Below are positions 6,869-17,211 of a stretch of DNA of 64,000 nucleotides, in pieces (position 1 is the stretch's first letter; every line of letters begins with the position of its first letter). The notes under the pieces were generated by a model. That model made no database searches. It saw only the letters and a list, made by a program, of their open reading frames with translations, and was not told the DNA's origin. Both the position numbers and the translations under genes were made by a program. The stretch comes from Lunatimonas salinarum (GTDB lineage Bacteria; Bacteroidota; Bacteroidia; Cytophagales; Cyclobacteriaceae), in NCBI RefSeq assembly GCF_017811155.1, contig NZ_JACVCV010000012.1, forward strand, positions 1 to 64,000, in the 5' to 3' direction.

Positions 6869-8338
6869 ATGCGATTCATGCCCTTTTACGTTTGTTTTTT
6901 GACCCTTGTGGCTTTAATGGGTTGTGCCCCTAAACCAAAGGAGAAGCTGCCAAATATTATTTACATTCTGGCGGACCAATGGAGGGCATCGGCCTTGGGC
7001 TATTCCGGTGATCCAAACGTCAGAACCCCTCACTTGGATCAACTTGCCCGGGAGAGCTTTAACTTCAGAAACGCCGTATCGGTCATTCCTGTGTGCACAC
7101 CTTACCGGGCATCCCTGATAACAGGGAGGTATCCAACCTCTACGGGCATGTTTTTGAACGATGCCCACCTTCCGCAGTCGGAATATGGGCTGGGTCAAGC
7201 CTTGTCAGACAGGGGGTACAGCACAGCGTATATCGGAAAGTGGCACTTGGACGGTCATGGCAGGCATGCCTTTATCCCGCAGGCCCGGCGTCAGGGGTTT
7301 TCAGAATATTGGAAAGTGGGTAATTGCGACCACAACTACAATCATTCCCATTATTATGCGGGAGATTCCAACGAAAAGCTTTATTGGGAAGGTTATGATG
7401 TGTTTGCACAGACCAAGGACGCCCAGCAATACATCAAGGACCGGGTCGGTAAAGAAGCACCATTTGCGTTGATTATGTCTTATGGCACACCTCATTTTCC
7501 CCATCATACGGCACCGGAGGAATTCAAACAACGGTATCCCTTAGACCAGCTTATCCTTCCGGCCAATGTGCCGGAATCCATGGTGGAAGAAGTCAAATTG
7601 GAAGCCCAAGGTTATTATGCGCATTGTGAAGCCTTGGATCAAAGCATCGGAGAGTTGCTGGCGACGCTGGAAGAGTTGGGTATCCATGAAAACACCCTCA
7701 TCGTGTTTACTTCGGATCATGGAGAGATGCTCGGATCCCATGGTGTACGGCCCAAGGCCAAGCAGGTTCCTTTGGCAGAGTCTGCGAGGATACCCATGCT
7801 GATCCGTTATCCCGCACGTTTTGGTACCGTGGGGAGGGTCATTGAAACCCCGATTACCACACCGGATATTTTTCCCACGATCTTTGGCATGCTGGATATT
7901 CCTATACCGGCCACCTACGAAGGAGACGACCTCTCTCGAGTACTTACCGAAAACCGGGAAATAGACGATCATGCGGTACTTTATATGCATCCTGCTCCTT
8001 GGGGAGTTGGTAGTGAATATGGTAGGGAATACAGAGCCGTCAAAACCGCGCAATACACCTATGTCCGTTCATTGGAGGGGCCTTGGCTGCTGTTTGATGA
8101 CATCAAGGACCCTTTGCAAATGAATAACCTGGTATCTGAACCAACGTATGCGGCTGTTCTGGAGAGGTTGGATAGCAGGTTGTGGCAATTGCTTGATAAA
8201 ATAAACGATCCGTTTAATCCGGCGCAGTGGTACATCGATCGTTGGAATTTAAAAATCGGTAATCACGGGAGTATTCCCTATGATAACGAGGGCAATGTGC
8301 CCGTCCAAACACCCCGATTGACCGAGGGTGCCTCCTAG
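6869..8338 (+). CDS. S1 family sulfatase lipoprotein (motif CTPYR)
   Basis: This 489-residue protein is an arylsulfatase-type hydrolase. It has a signal ending in lipobox LMGC (Cys19). The nucleophile segment is CTPYRASLITG with Cys76, which must be converted to formylglycine by an FGE or anSME enzyme not encoded here. The first metal site reads ADQW instead of the usual DD, while the second, TSDHGEMLGSHG, is intact. It ends with the common sulfatase tail (LFDDIKDPLQMNNL). I choose ATG 6869, five bases after the GH106 stop, because an upstream start at 6833 would add a non-signal extension inside GH106. The sugar and position it desulfates cannot be told from sequence; it probably acts on glycan fragments in the periplasm. 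Confidence 0.9.
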   Translation: MRFMPFYVCFLTLVALMGCAPKPKEKLPNIIYILADQWRASALGYSGDPNVRTPHLDQLARESFNFRNAVSVIPVCTPYRASLITGRYPTSTGMFLNDAHLPQSEYGLGQALSDRGYSTAYIGKWHLDGHGRHAFIPQARRQGFSEYWKVGNCDHNYNHSHYYAGDSNEKLYWEGYDVFAQTKDAQQYIKDRVGKEAPFALIMSYGTPHFPHHTAPEEFKQRYPLDQLILPANVPESMVEEVKLEAQGYYAHCEALDQSIGELLATLEELGIHENTLIVFTSDHGEMLGSHGVRPKAKQVPLAESARIPMLIRYPARFGTVGRVIETPITTPDIFPTIFGMLDIPIPATYEGDDLSRVLTENREIDDHAVLYMHPAPWGVGSEYGREYRAVKTAQYTYVRSLEGPWLLFDDIKDPLQMNNLVSEPTYAAVLERLDSRLWQLLDKINDPFNPAQWYIDRWNLKIGNHGSIPYDNEGNVPVQTPRLTEGAS

Positions 8339-8420
8339 TTTTTCCTATTTTGACACCAAATCAGTAGGGGATAGATAAAACCTTTAGTAACTTGTTTGCT
8401 TAAAAAAGACCAAAAAATCC

Positions 8421-9983
8421 ATGCGAAATATTGTTTTTAGTGCCTTGATGTTTTGTTGGGTGCTCGTTTCCTGTCAAACGTCTGAACCCGAGCAGCAGCG
8501 ACCAAATATTCTGTTTATTATGACGGATGACCATACCCAGCAGGCTTTGCATGCGTATGGTCACGGACTATTGGACAGCACCTACTTTCCCAACATGGAC
8601 CGATTGGCCAAGGAAGGGGCGTTATTTAGAAACAGTTTTGTCACCAATTCAATCTGTGCGCCCAGTCGGGCGGTACTACTAACCGGAAAATACAGTCATA
8701 TCAACGGAAAGATTGACAACGTGGGAGGCTTTGACTGGGACCAGCAAAGTTATCCTAAGCTTTTGCAGGCAAATGGCTACGAAACTGCGCTAATCGGTAA
8801 GATCCACTTGGGCGGCAAGCCTCAGGGCTATAACTATTCGCTTACACTACCCGGACAGGGCAATTATTACAATCCGGAGTTTATCAAAAACGGCGTAGAG
8901 GAAGTGAAATTTGAGGGGCATTGTGAAGCATTGATTCCTCAGTTTGTTATTGATTGGTTGGATACAGATTGGGATCGCACCAAACCTTTTGCCATAAACT
9001 ATCATACCAAAGCACCACACCGTAACTGGATGCCGGAAGAGAAGTACCTGTCACTGTATGAAGACGTAGAATTTGCCTTTCCCTCTAATTTCTTCGATGA
9101 TTACGAGGGACGGGGCACTGCTGCGCGCGAGCAGGAAATGGAAATCGTCCATGATATGTATTGGGGTTGGGATATGAAGTTTGAGAAGAACCCATTTACC
9201 GGAGAAAAAAGCCGTTTGCCGGCACCTTTTGGCCGTATGAGCGAGGAGGAAATGGCCGCTTGGAATGCTGTTTATGGCCCTCCAAACGAGGCATTTCTTA
9301 CAGAAAGGCCGGATGGTGAAGCATTGGCCAAGTTCATGTACCATCGTTACCTGAGAGATTACCTCAAGGTGGTCAAATCGGTGGACGATGGCATAGGGAA
9401 GGTACTGGCTTACTTGGAGGAACAGGGACTACTGGACAATACCGTGGTGGTTTACACCTCTGATCAGGGGTTTTACCTGGGAGAGCATGGATGGTATGAT
9501 AAGCGGTTTATGTATGAACAGTCCTTGAGTACACCGCTTTTGGTTAGGTATCCAAAGGAGATTAAGGCAGGAACGGAGGTGAAGCAGATGGTTTTGAACC
9601 TAGACCATGCGCCGACTATTTTGGACTTCGCAGGGGTAGCCATTCCTCAAGACATGCAAGGCACCTCATGGAGAGCGGTAGCGGCCGGTAAGGATGTGCC
9701 CTGGAGAGATGCCATTTACTATCACTATTACGAGTATCCTGGCCCACACAATGTAAAGCGGCATTACGGGGTGCGCACCGATCGGTATAAGTTAATCCAT
9801 TTCTACCACGATGTGGACGAATGGGAGATGTATGATTTGCAGACGGACCCAGATGAAATGAAGAGTATATACGGTGATCCGGCCTATTCGGAGGTGCAAG
9901 CCATGCTGCACCAGAAGCTGGTGGATTTGCGGCAACAATACGGAGATTCCGACGAATTGACCCAACAATACATTCCGCAGTAA
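8421..9983 (+). CDS. S1 family sulfatase lipoprotein (motif CAPSR)
   Basis: This 520-residue sulfatase has a signal peptide ending in LVSC (lipoprotein Cys18), a first metal motif MTDDHTQQA, and the formylglycine motif CAPSRAVLLTGK with Cys79. The second metal motif is TSDQGFYLGEHGWYDKR, where DQ replaces the more usual DH or DN. The subgroup with WYDKR after the metal site and the C-terminal YEYPGPH and ETDPDE-like tail is widespread in marine Bacteroidota and Planctomycetes loci for fucose- or rhamnose-rich sulfated glycans. It follows the first sulfatase by 82 bases and precedes the third by 32, so it is likely co-transcribed. It is not a recent duplicate of its neighbours, since they share only the motifs. 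Confidence 0.92.
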   Translation: MRNIVFSALMFCWVLVSCQTSEPEQQRPNILFIMTDDHTQQALHAYGHGLLDSTYFPNMDRLAKEGALFRNSFVTNSICAPSRAVLLTGKYSHINGKIDNVGGFDWDQQSYPKLLQANGYETALIGKIHLGGKPQGYNYSLTLPGQGNYYNPEFIKNGVEEVKFEGHCEALIPQFVIDWLDTDWDRTKPFAINYHTKAPHRNWMPEEKYLSLYEDVEFAFPSNFFDDYEGRGTAAREQEMEIVHDMYWGWDMKFEKNPFTGEKSRLPAPFGRMSEEEMAAWNAVYGPPNEAFLTERPDGEALAKFMYHRYLRDYLKVVKSVDDGIGKVLAYLEEQGLLDNTVVVYTSDQGFYLGEHGWYDKRFMYEQSLSTPLLVRYPKEIKAGTEVKQMVLNLDHAPTILDFAGVAIPQDMQGTSWRAVAAGKDVPWRDAIYYHYYEYPGPHNVKRHYGVRTDRYKLIHFYHDVDEWEMYDLQTDPDEMKSIYGDPAYSEVQAMLHQKLVDLRQQYGDSDELTQQYIPQ

Positions 9984-10015
9984 ATACTTTTGCTTTTAAT
10001 CTAACGAAAGATTTA

Positions 10016-11446
10016 ATGAAGACTCCTAACACGGTTTTTGGGTACCCACTTGCCCAGATAGCGGTTGTATTATCCATGATATTGGCGGTGTTTTACGGCG
10101 GCAAAGATGCGGCGGCGGGTGTTGCTGTACCGGACCCCAAGCGTCCTAACATCATCTTTATCCTTACGGACGATCAACGATGGGATGCCTTGGGGTATGC
10201 CGGGAATGAAATAATCCATACACCGCATATGGATCGCCTTGCAGGAGAGGGGCTTTATTTCGAAAATGCCTTTGTGACGACCGCTATTTGTGCCGCTAGT
10301 AGGGCTTCCCTCTTCACCGGGTTGTACGAACGAACGCATGATTTTACGTTTGGCAAGCCACCCCTACAAGATGGGTACCTGCAAGTAAGCTATCCCAAAC
10401 TGTTGAAAGATGCGGGGTATCGCACCGGCTTTGTGGGCAAATTTGGGGTGAAGGTGAATGCCGGAATGGAAGAAGCCATGTTTCACGAGTCCAAAAAGAC
10501 ATTTTGGCCTTACCTACGTGAAATTGACGGAAAGCAAGTTCATTTGGCAGATATCAATGGCGATCTGGCGATTGATTTTATCGAATCCAACAAGGATGAG
10601 CCTTTTTGCCTATCCCTTTCTTTCTGGTCGCCCCATGCGGATGATGGTGCCAAGGAGCAATATTTTTGGCCCGATTACGTCGATCACCTATACCGGGACG
10701 TGGCTATTCCGGTTCATCGTACGGCAGATCCGGCTTTCTTCGACACGCTGCCGGAGTTTTTACAGACTTCGATGAATAGGGAGCGTTGGCATTGGCGCTT
10801 TGATACACCCGAAAAGCACCAAGATATGGTAAAAGGACACTATCGAATGATCAGCGCGGTGGATAGTGTTTTGGGAAGAATAAGAAACTCGCTGGATGAA
10901 GCCGGTATTGCAGAGAATACCGTGATCATTCTGATGGGAGATAATGGGTATTTTCTAGGCGAAAGAGGGTATGCCGGTAAATGGCTACTGCACGAAAAAT
11001 CGATACGCGTTCCACTGATTGTGTTTGATCCCCGGATTCCGAAGGATGGAAGAGGTAAAACCCTCTCGGAAATGGTGTTGAATGTCGATGTTCCCCCTAC
11101 TATCTTATCCCTTGCAGGAGTGGCCATTCCCAGCCAATACCAGGGAAAGAGTCTTACCGAATTTTATAAAAATACGCCATCTCATTGGCGACAGGGGTTT
11201 TATGCAGAGCATCGTCTCGAAAATAATCCCAAGCTGCTCAAGACATCGGGGTACCGTGATGAAGAGTACAAGTTTATACGCTACGACGACTATGACTACC
11301 TGGAATTGTACCACCATAAAACCGACCCGGATGAAATCCATAATTTAGCGGCTGACCCAATGTATGCCGATCTTATTTCACATTACAATAGCAAATGTGA
11401 TTCGACCGTTCGTGAGCTTCTGGACCGAAGGATCCCCCAACCATGA
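10016..11446 (+). CDS. S1 family sulfatase with variant motif CAASR
   Basis: This 476-residue sulfatase carries a hydrophobic N-terminal segment (about residues 12-28) that acts as signal peptide or anchor; there is no clear lipobox, unlike its neighbours. The first metal motif is [10 protein letters not shown] and the second [12 protein letters not shown]. The formylglycine motif reads [11 protein letters not shown] with Cys92, so Ala replaces the usual Pro two positions after the cysteine. Known maturation systems accept C-x-A-x-R in some cases (anSME type), so activity is plausible but depends on the host's maturase. The stop overlaps the next start by four bases (ATGA), which suggests translational coupling. 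The substrate is unknown. Confidence 0.9.
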   Translation: MKTPNTVFGYPLAQIAVVLSMILAVFYGGKDAAAGVAVPDPKRPNIIFILTDDQRWDALGYAGNEIIHTPHMDRLAGEGLYFENAFVTTAICAASRASLFTGLYERTHDFTFGKPPLQDGYLQVSYPKLLKDAGYRTGFVGKFGVKVNAGMEEAMFHESKKTFWPYLREIDGKQVHLADINGDLAIDFIESNKDEPFCLSLSFWSPHADDGAKEQYFWPDYVDHLYRDVAIPVHRTADPAFFDTLPEFLQTSMNRERWHWRFDTPEKHQDMVKGHYRMISAVDSVLGRIRNSLDEAGIAENTVIILMGDNGYFLGERGYAGKWLLHEKSIRVPLIVFDPRIPKDGRGKTLSEMVLNVDVPPTILSLAGVAIPSQYQGKSLTEFYKNTPSHWRQGFYAEHRLENNPKLLKTSGYRDEEYKFIRYDDYDYLELYHHKTDPDEIHNLAADPMYADLISHYNSKCDSTVRELLDRRIPQP

Positions 11447-12999
11447 TGATGAAAGCAGCAAACAAGGGCTATCTGAAGCCCTATTTCACGTATTTCGCAC
11501 TATTTGCAGGCTTATTCGCTTTTTCATGCGAACAGAATCCCCAACCTAGGAGGCCAAATGTCGTGGTAATTTATGCCGACGACATGGGCTATGGTGATCT
11601 CCATATTCAAAATCCGGAGTCGAAAATCCCTACCCCTTATCTGGACCAATTGGCAGCGGAGGGAGTGCGTTTTACCGATGCGCATAGTTCCTCGGGGATT
11701 TGTTCCCCAAGCAGGTATGCATTGCTTACTGGTACGTATCACTGGAGGAGGCAGCACGGAATAGTAAATTCATTTGGAAAACCGTTCTTTCACGATACCG
11801 ATGTGACACTGGCCCATATTCTTTCGGAAAATGGGTATTCGACAGCCTGCATCGGAAAATGGCATTTGGGGTGGGACTGGGCGTTTAAAAACCCTCCTTC
11901 CGGTCAAACCGTGCAATTTGGAAGAGAAGTAGCCGTATATGGCCCCGATGATTTGGACTGGACTATACCGGTATCAGGGGGACCCCTAGACCGTGGCTTT
12001 GGCTATTATTTTGGGGATGGGACCATCAACTTTCCTCCCTATGCTTGGATGGAAAATGACCGATTTTTAGAAGCGCCTACGGAGGTTATGGATATCCATG
12101 ATATAGGATTTGACACAAAGGAGGGACAATGGGAGTTCCGGCCTGGGCCCAAGGTCAAGGGTTGGAACCCCTACGAGGTATTGCCCACACTTACGGAGAG
12201 GACTGTCCAATGGATCAGGGATCAACATGACGAAAAACCCTTCTTCCTTTATTTTGCCCTGCCTTCCCCGCATGCGCCTATAATTCCGAATGACGAATTT
12301 GACGGTAAGTCTGGCGCCGGGGCCTACGGCGATTTTGTGTACCAAACCGATTGGGTGGTGGGTCAGGTGTTACAGGCGCTGAAAGATAAGGGGTTTGAGG
12401 AAAATACCATCGTGGTATTTACCTCAGACAACGGGCCGGAACGGTATGCCTTTGCAAGGGGGGAGAACTATGGCCATTACAGTATGGGGCCTTTTCGAGG
12501 GTTGAAGCGAGATGTTTGGGAGGGAGGGCACCGTGTACCGCTATTGGTAAAATGGCCGGGCCATGTCAAAGCGGGATTGGTATCGGACAGGTTGGTATCT
12601 CAGATAGACCTCATGTCTACACTGTGTCATTTACTGGGTGTTTCCCTGCCTGAAGGTGTCGCACCCGACAGCCAACCAATCTTCTCACCCTTGGGTAGCG
12701 AGGAAGGCGTCCCTGAAAGAGCCCATTTGATCCATAATACCATGGAAAGCAGGTGGGCGGTCCGGAAGGGCGATTGGCTGTATATCAATGATAGTACGGG
12801 TCAGCATTCGGCCATGCCGGAGAGCTTTGCCCAACTGAGAGGATATGAAAACTTTCAAACCCCAGGGCTGCTGTTCAACCTTGCGCAGGATCCCGGGCAA
12901 CGCAAGAATTTATTCAGTGAGCATCCGCAATTGGTAGCTTCACTGGATTCGTTGATCTCGGCAGAGAAAGCAAAGGGGTATCTTGTCCAAAGGGAGTAA
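11443..12999 (+). CDS. S1 family sulfatase lipoprotein (motif CSPSR)
   Basis: This 518-residue sulfatase begins at the first of three consecutive ATG codons, overlapping the previous gene by four bases. It has lipobox AFSC (Cys29). The metal motifs are [10 protein letters not shown] and TSDNGPE, and the formylglycine motif is [16 protein letters not shown] with Cys87. This is the arylsulfatase A-like/N-acetylgalactosamine-sulfatase-like branch of S1, close to exo-acting sulfatases of marine loci. It closes the sulfatase run; a 167-base gap with no clear terminator then leads to the DUF1080 gene. Four different sulfatases side by side suggest that each removes sulfate from a different position or sugar of one heavily sulfated glycan. 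Confidence 0.92.
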   Translation: MMMKAANKGYLKPYFTYFALFAGLFAFSCEQNPQPRRPNVVVIYADDMGYGDLHIQNPESKIPTPYLDQLAAEGVRFTDAHSSSGICSPSRYALLTGTYHWRRQHGIVNSFGKPFFHDTDVTLAHILSENGYSTACIGKWHLGWDWAFKNPPSGQTVQFGREVAVYGPDDLDWTIPVSGGPLDRGFGYYFGDGTINFPPYAWMENDRFLEAPTEVMDIHDIGFDTKEGQWEFRPGPKVKGWNPYEVLPTLTERTVQWIRDQHDEKPFFLYFALPSPHAPIIPNDEFDGKSGAGAYGDFVYQTDWVVGQVLQALKDKGFEENTIVVFTSDNGPERYAFARGENYGHYSMGPFRGLKRDVWEGGHRVPLLVKWPGHVKAGLVSDRLVSQIDLMSTLCHLLGVSLPEGVAPDSQPIFSPLGSEEGVPERAHLIHNTMESRWAVRKGDWLYINDSTGQHSAMPESFAQLRGYENFQTPGLLFNLAQDPGQRKNLFSEHPQLVASLDSLISAEKAKGYLVQRE

Positions 13000-13166
13000 C
13001 GTCAGCTGTTCTGTCACTTGTTGGGAGTGGTTGCTTCGATGGTCCTCGAAAATGAGGCGTGCGCTCCGTTACCCAGCGAATGTGGTTTGGGTATTTGGGA
13101 TCGGATGCTCATCTAATGGTTACTAATTTAAAATGGTTGAACTGAATAAAATTAAAATGTTATCCT

Positions 13167-15011
13167 ATGTATTCACGGAATTGCAGTAGTTTTCTTTTAG
13201 TGCTTATGCTGATTTTTTCGGGCAGCATGCATGCGCAGCAAGTCACAGTTGTCGAAGACTGGAAGGATTTTGGGCCTATTCCCAAAACCTGGAAGCAGGT
13301 AGGGAACGTACAGGGTCATTGGGATCAGGCGGACTTTATTTCCACAGAGAAGGGCTTGGGTATTTTGGTAAATCCTCCTAAGCCGAAAAATGGTCCCCAT
13401 CTCGTCTCTGATTTTGAGCATGGCGATATTGAGTTGGAATTTGAGTTTATGGTGCCAAAGGGTTCGAATTCCGGTGTTTACCTTCAAGGTAGGTACGAGA
13501 TACAGATTTTGGATAGTTGGGCCAAGGAGGTGGTCAATTCCGGCGATGCGGGAGGTATTTACCAGCGGTTTAATACCGAAACCCGACGTACCTACGAGGG
13601 AAAAGCCCCCCGGACGAATGTGAGCAAGGCTCCCGGTCTATGGCAGCATTTTAGGATTGTCTTTGAAGCACCACGCTTTAACGCCCATGGCGAAAAGGTG
13701 AAAAATGCGAAATTTGTTCAAGTGTTCCAAAATGGGGTGCTGATCCACGAAAATGTGGAAGTAACCGGACCAACTACTTCGGCCATGTTTGAGGACGAAA
13801 AGCCCCTGGGTCCCATCATGATTCAGGGAGATCATGGGCCGGTCGCGGTCAGAAATCTGAAGTATAAGTTATACGGTAATCCTGCCCCCGAAATTACCGG
13901 CCTGACCTACCGTTATTTCAAAGGGAAATTTCAGTCTCTGGGAGAGTTTCAGGATAGTGGCCCGACCGAAACCGGCGAGTTGGCTAAAATAAACTGGGAT
14001 TTAGGCCACGGGATCTGGGACTTCGCCTATGAATATAACGGAAGCCTACAGATTTTGGAGGCCGGTAATTACACCTTCTCGCTCAGTGCATTCGGAAATA
14101 CCAGTCTTTATTTGGATGGAAAGGTACTGATTGAAGATGCCGTTCAGTTTCCGACCGAAGCTCCCCGGAGTGCGACTGTGCACTTGGAAAAAGGGGCTGT
14201 TCCGATCAAGTTGATTTTTTACAAAAACAATTATCCCGGTAGAAGGCCACAGTTGGGCCTTTTTGTGGAAGGTCCAGGCATAAAGAGCAGTCCATTACAC
14301 AGTCCAAATTCCTACGCTCAGCATGTAATTCAGAAGCCTTTTTATGTAGATGCCAAAGAAGAACCGGTGGTATTGCGAGGGTTTCTAAACCATCATGACC
14401 GCAAGCGTACCCATACCGTGGGTGTAGGGGATCCCAGTGGTGCCCACTTTGCCTATGACCTCCAGCTCGGTGCCCCATTGAGCGTCTGGCGCGGGGAGTT
14501 TTTAGACACCTCACCTATGTGGAGGCAGCGAGGGGAATCTCAGTTGATGGTGCCGACCGGTGCGTTGGTAGAGTTAGCGGGAGGCCCTACCATTGCCAAG
14601 CTTGAGAGCCCGCAGAGCGTCTGGCCTGACTCACTCAGCTCGGATCTCCTTCGTATACAGGGATATGTACTTAACCGTGACCGACGTCCTAATTTTAAAT
14701 ATGTGTTTGACGAGGTCGCCGTGGAGGATCGTTTTGAGCCAGAGATGGGGGGTAAACTCCTAACCCGTATCCTGACCTATAAAAACTTGGGGCAGAGCCC
14801 TGATTTTTGGGCAAGAATTCTTGCAGGAGGCAGCATCGAAGCGGTTGGAGAAGGACTTTATCGGGTAGATAACGGACGTTATTACTTAAAGCTTTCCAAT
14901 CCTGAAATGCCGGGTATGACTATCCGGGAGACAGCGGCCGGACAGGAACTAATGGTCCCGTTGTCTACTTCCACGGAGAGCCAAACCATTCAGTATAGCT
15001 TAATTTATTGA
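13167..15011 (+). CDS. DUF1080 (3-keto-disaccharide hydrolase-type) protein with PA14-like domain
   Basis: This 614-residue secreted protein has a signal peptide cut after GSMHAQ. Residues about 35-235 form a DUF1080 concanavalin-like domain, with the hallmark GSNSGVYLQGRYEIQILDS and the GGIYQ segment. Members of this family have been described as 3-keto-disaccharide hydrolases or as glycan-binding domains. Residues about 240-370 look like a PA14 or similar sandwich (LYLDGKVLI). The C-terminal 200 residues (FLNHHDRKRTHTVGVGDPSG) form a domain often found in PVC and Bacteroidota proteins next to haem or propeller proteins. It lies 18 bases before the copper-propeller gene. I infer that the two act together on an oxidised sugar; only the domain calls are seen. 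Confidence 0.8.
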   Translation: MYSRNCSSFLLVLMLIFSGSMHAQQVTVVEDWKDFGPIPKTWKQVGNVQGHWDQADFISTEKGLGILVNPPKPKNGPHLVSDFEHGDIELEFEFMVPKGSNSGVYLQGRYEIQILDSWAKEVVNSGDAGGIYQRFNTETRRTYEGKAPRTNVSKAPGLWQHFRIVFEAPRFNAHGEKVKNAKFVQVFQNGVLIHENVEVTGPTTSAMFEDEKPLGPIMIQGDHGPVAVRNLKYKLYGNPAPEITGLTYRYFKGKFQSLGEFQDSGPTETGELAKINWDLGHGIWDFAYEYNGSLQILEAGNYTFSLSAFGNTSLYLDGKVLIEDAVQFPTEAPRSATVHLEKGAVPIKLIFYKNNYPGRRPQLGLFVEGPGIKSSPLHSPNSYAQHVIQKPFYVDAKEEPVVLRGFLNHHDRKRTHTVGVGDPSGAHFAYDLQLGAPLSVWRGEFLDTSPMWRQRGESQLMVPTGALVELAGGPTIAKLESPQSVWPDSLSSDLLRIQGYVLNRDRRPNFKYVFDEVAVEDRFEPEMGGKLLTRILTYKNLGQSPDFWARILAGGSIEAVGEGLYRVDNGRYYLKLSNPEMPGMTIRETAAGQELMVPLSTSTESQTIQYSLIY

Positions 15012-15029
15012 TTAAAATATTCAAATACC

Positions 15030-17126
15030 ATGACGATGCGATTTACAGGTTTGCGATTGTGGCTTTTTAGAGCTGGTTTTGACCGAAATATATTTTTGCC
15101 GTTGGTACTGCTAGCGGTATATCTCCTGAATGTCAGTAACGCATTGGCACAGGGAGCAGCCGGAGACCCTGCGAGTTCAGCCAAAGAGCAGGATTATTAC
15201 ACGATTGTGGATGTACCCATTCCAGATGGGATTGAGCTGGAAGTCGGAGGGATGGCGTTTACTTCCGATGGCCGGTTGGGTGTTTCAACCCGCAGAGGGG
15301 AGATCTGGGTAATTGAAAACCCGTACATGGAGGGTACGCGCATTCCCAAATTTACACGCTTTGCCTATGGACTGCACGAGCCACTGGGACTTGCTTACCG
15401 CCAAGGTAGTTTTTATGCCACCCAGCGATCCGAGATTACCAAGCTGACCGATTTAAATGTAGATGGAAAGGCAGATGCCTATGAAACGATCGTTTCTTGG
15501 CCACTTGCAGGCAATTACCACGAGTATTCCTATGGGCCGCTTTTTACGCCGGAGGGAGATATGCTGGTCACCTTAAATCTTGGCTGGATTGGGCACGGGG
15601 CGAGCCAGTCTAAGTGGAGGGGATGGATGATGAAGGTCTCTCCAGATGGAAAGATGGTCCCCATAGCAACCGGCATGCGATCGCCGGCGGGATTTGGGTA
15701 CAATGCAGAGGGCGATGTGTTTTATGGTGAAAACCAGGGAGATTGGGTAGGATCCGGACGGATCACCCACGTGGAAGTAGGCGATTTTGTGGGCAATCCC
15801 GAGGGGTTGCGATGGAGTCATTTGGAGGGGTCCCCCGTTAAATTGACCATGAATGATATTCCAGACACAGGTGATCCCATGCATAAGGTCGCAGCCGATA
15901 TCCCCGGATTTAAAACCCCTTCAGTATGGCTGCCCCATGGGCTGATGGGCATTTCGACCTCAGATATCTTGGTGGATAAATCCGGTGGCAACTTTGGTCC
16001 CTTTACCGGCCAACTCTTTGTAGGTGATCAGGGGCACAGCAAAATATTTCGGGTAGCCTTGGAAAAGGTAAATGGCGTGTATCAGGGGGTTGCTTTTCCA
16101 TTTAGGGAGGGTTTTTCTTCCGGTATTCTGCGTATGGTATGGGGGAACGATGGTTCCATGTTTGTCGGTATGACCAGTAGGGGCTGGGGTTCAACCGGTA
16201 AGGCGCCTTTTGGGTTGCAACGACTCATGTGGACCGGAAGGACACCTTTTGAGATCAAGACAGTAAAGGCACAGCCCGATGGCTTTGAATTGGAGTTTAC
16301 CATGCCCATAGACAAATCGAAAGCAGAAGACTTGGCATCTTATAAAGCTTCTTCTTTTACTTACAAGTACCATCATAATTACGGTAGTCCGGTGATTGAG
16401 TTGGAAGAGTTGGCCATAAAAGGTGCGATTGTGTCCGAAGACCGCTTAAGGGTCCGACTGGTGGTAGATGGTCTGAAGCAGGGCTATATCCATGAAATCA
16501 GCGCCGAGGGGATCCAATCGGATAAGGGAACGGGGTTGCTCCATGCAGTGGGATACTATACGCTTAATCAGATTCCAGCGGGAGAAAAAATCAACCTCTC
16601 GAGCTTGGTGAAGGCTGCACCACCGCTGGATCATTCATCGCACCAGCAACATCAAGCCGCAGCGACGAGCAAGATGCCGCCAAATGCAGCGCCACCATCC
16701 GGTGGCAATTCTGCCAAACGTGTTACATCGATGCCCTCTACTTGGTCGGATGGCCCCGATCAAACGTTGATCATAGGTACGAAACCGGGATTAAAATACG
16801 ACGTGGAGAATCTCGAGATTAAGGCTGGCAGCAAGGTCAAGCTCACCTTTAACAACGATGACGACATGTTACATAATCTGGTGATTGTAAAGCCGGGGAT
16901 GGCAGTGCCGGTGGGAGAGGCTGCATTGAAAATGGGTTTGGAAGGTTCGCAGAAAAACTATATCCCCAACTCTGATGAGGTGTTGTTTCACACGAATATT
17001 TTGTCACCCGAAAGTACCGAGACCATTTACTTTGAGGCTCCGACGGTTCCCGGGGACTATATGTACGTATGTACCTTTCCAGGACATGCTTATGTGATGC
17101 AGGGAATTATGAAAGTCGTCCGATAG
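15030..17126 (+). CDS. Secreted sorbosone/glucose-dehydrogenase-like propeller fused to azurin-like cupredoxin
   Basis: This 698-residue protein has an N-terminal signal segment ending near NALAQ. Residues about 50-400 form a six-bladed propeller of the sorbosone/glucose dehydrogenase type (GGMAFTSDGRLGVSTRRGEI, LTDLNVDGKADAYETI, FVGDQGHSKIFRV). A linker rich in Pro, Ala and His-Gln follows, then a cupredoxin domain at about 580-698. Its copper ligands appear to be His615, Cys681, His686 and Met690. The spacings of 66, 5 and 4 residues are those of azurin, so a type 1 copper site is likely. The copper domain would carry electrons from sugar oxidation in the propeller. It is unclear whether the propeller binds PQQ. 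It follows the DUF1080 gene by 18 bases and ends the first transcription block of the locus. Confidence 0.82.
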   Translation: MTMRFTGLRLWLFRAGFDRNIFLPLVLLAVYLLNVSNALAQGAAGDPASSAKEQDYYTIVDVPIPDGIELEVGGMAFTSDGRLGVSTRRGEIWVIENPYMEGTRIPKFTRFAYGLHEPLGLAYRQGSFYATQRSEITKLTDLNVDGKADAYETIVSWPLAGNYHEYSYGPLFTPEGDMLVTLNLGWIGHGASQSKWRGWMMKVSPDGKMVPIATGMRSPAGFGYNAEGDVFYGENQGDWVGSGRITHVEVGDFVGNPEGLRWSHLEGSPVKLTMNDIPDTGDPMHKVAADIPGFKTPSVWLPHGLMGISTSDILVDKSGGNFGPFTGQLFVGDQGHSKIFRVALEKVNGVYQGVAFPFREGFSSGILRMVWGNDGSMFVGMTSRGWGSTGKAPFGLQRLMWTGRTPFEIKTVKAQPDGFELEFTMPIDKSKAEDLASYKASSFTYKYHHNYGSPVIELEELAIKGAIVSEDRLRVRLVVDGLKQGYIHEISAEGIQSDKGTGLLHAVGYYTLNQIPAGEKINLSSLVKAAPPLDHSSHQQHQAAATSKMPPNAAPPSGGNSAKRVTSMPSTWSDGPDQTLIIGTKPGLKYDVENLEIKAGSKVKLTFNNDDDMLHNLVIVKPGMAVPVGEAALKMGLEGSQKNYIPNSDEVLFHTNILSPESTETIYFEAPTVPGDYMYVCTFPGHAYVMQGIMKVVR

Positions 17127-17155
17127 CGTTTTTTTTCAACTTTCCTAAAAATAAA

Positions 17156-17211
17156 GACCTCGATCAGGCTTGCCCGGTGATCCCCAATTTTTGGGCAGCC
17201 TGATCGAAGTC
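17156..17211 (+). terminator. Long inverted repeat after the copper-propeller gene
   Basis: GACCTCGATCAGGCTTGCCC (17156-17175) pairs with GGGCAGCCTGATCGAAGTC (17193-17211) apart from one bulge and one mismatch, with a 17-base loop. It lies 30 bases after the stop codon. There is no T-run after the right arm, so it is not a textbook intrinsic terminator; it may instead stabilise the 3' end of the upstream mRNA or be a repeat element. Confidence 0.55.

Noticed and set aside
7541-8053. Long minus-strand frame inside the first sulfatase
   Set aside because: It is a shadow of a well-supported gene, with no family features of its own.
6869-12999. Tandem sulfatases as recent duplicates
   Set aside because: The four differ in length, signal type and motif surroundings and share only family motifs, so they are distinct subfamilies.
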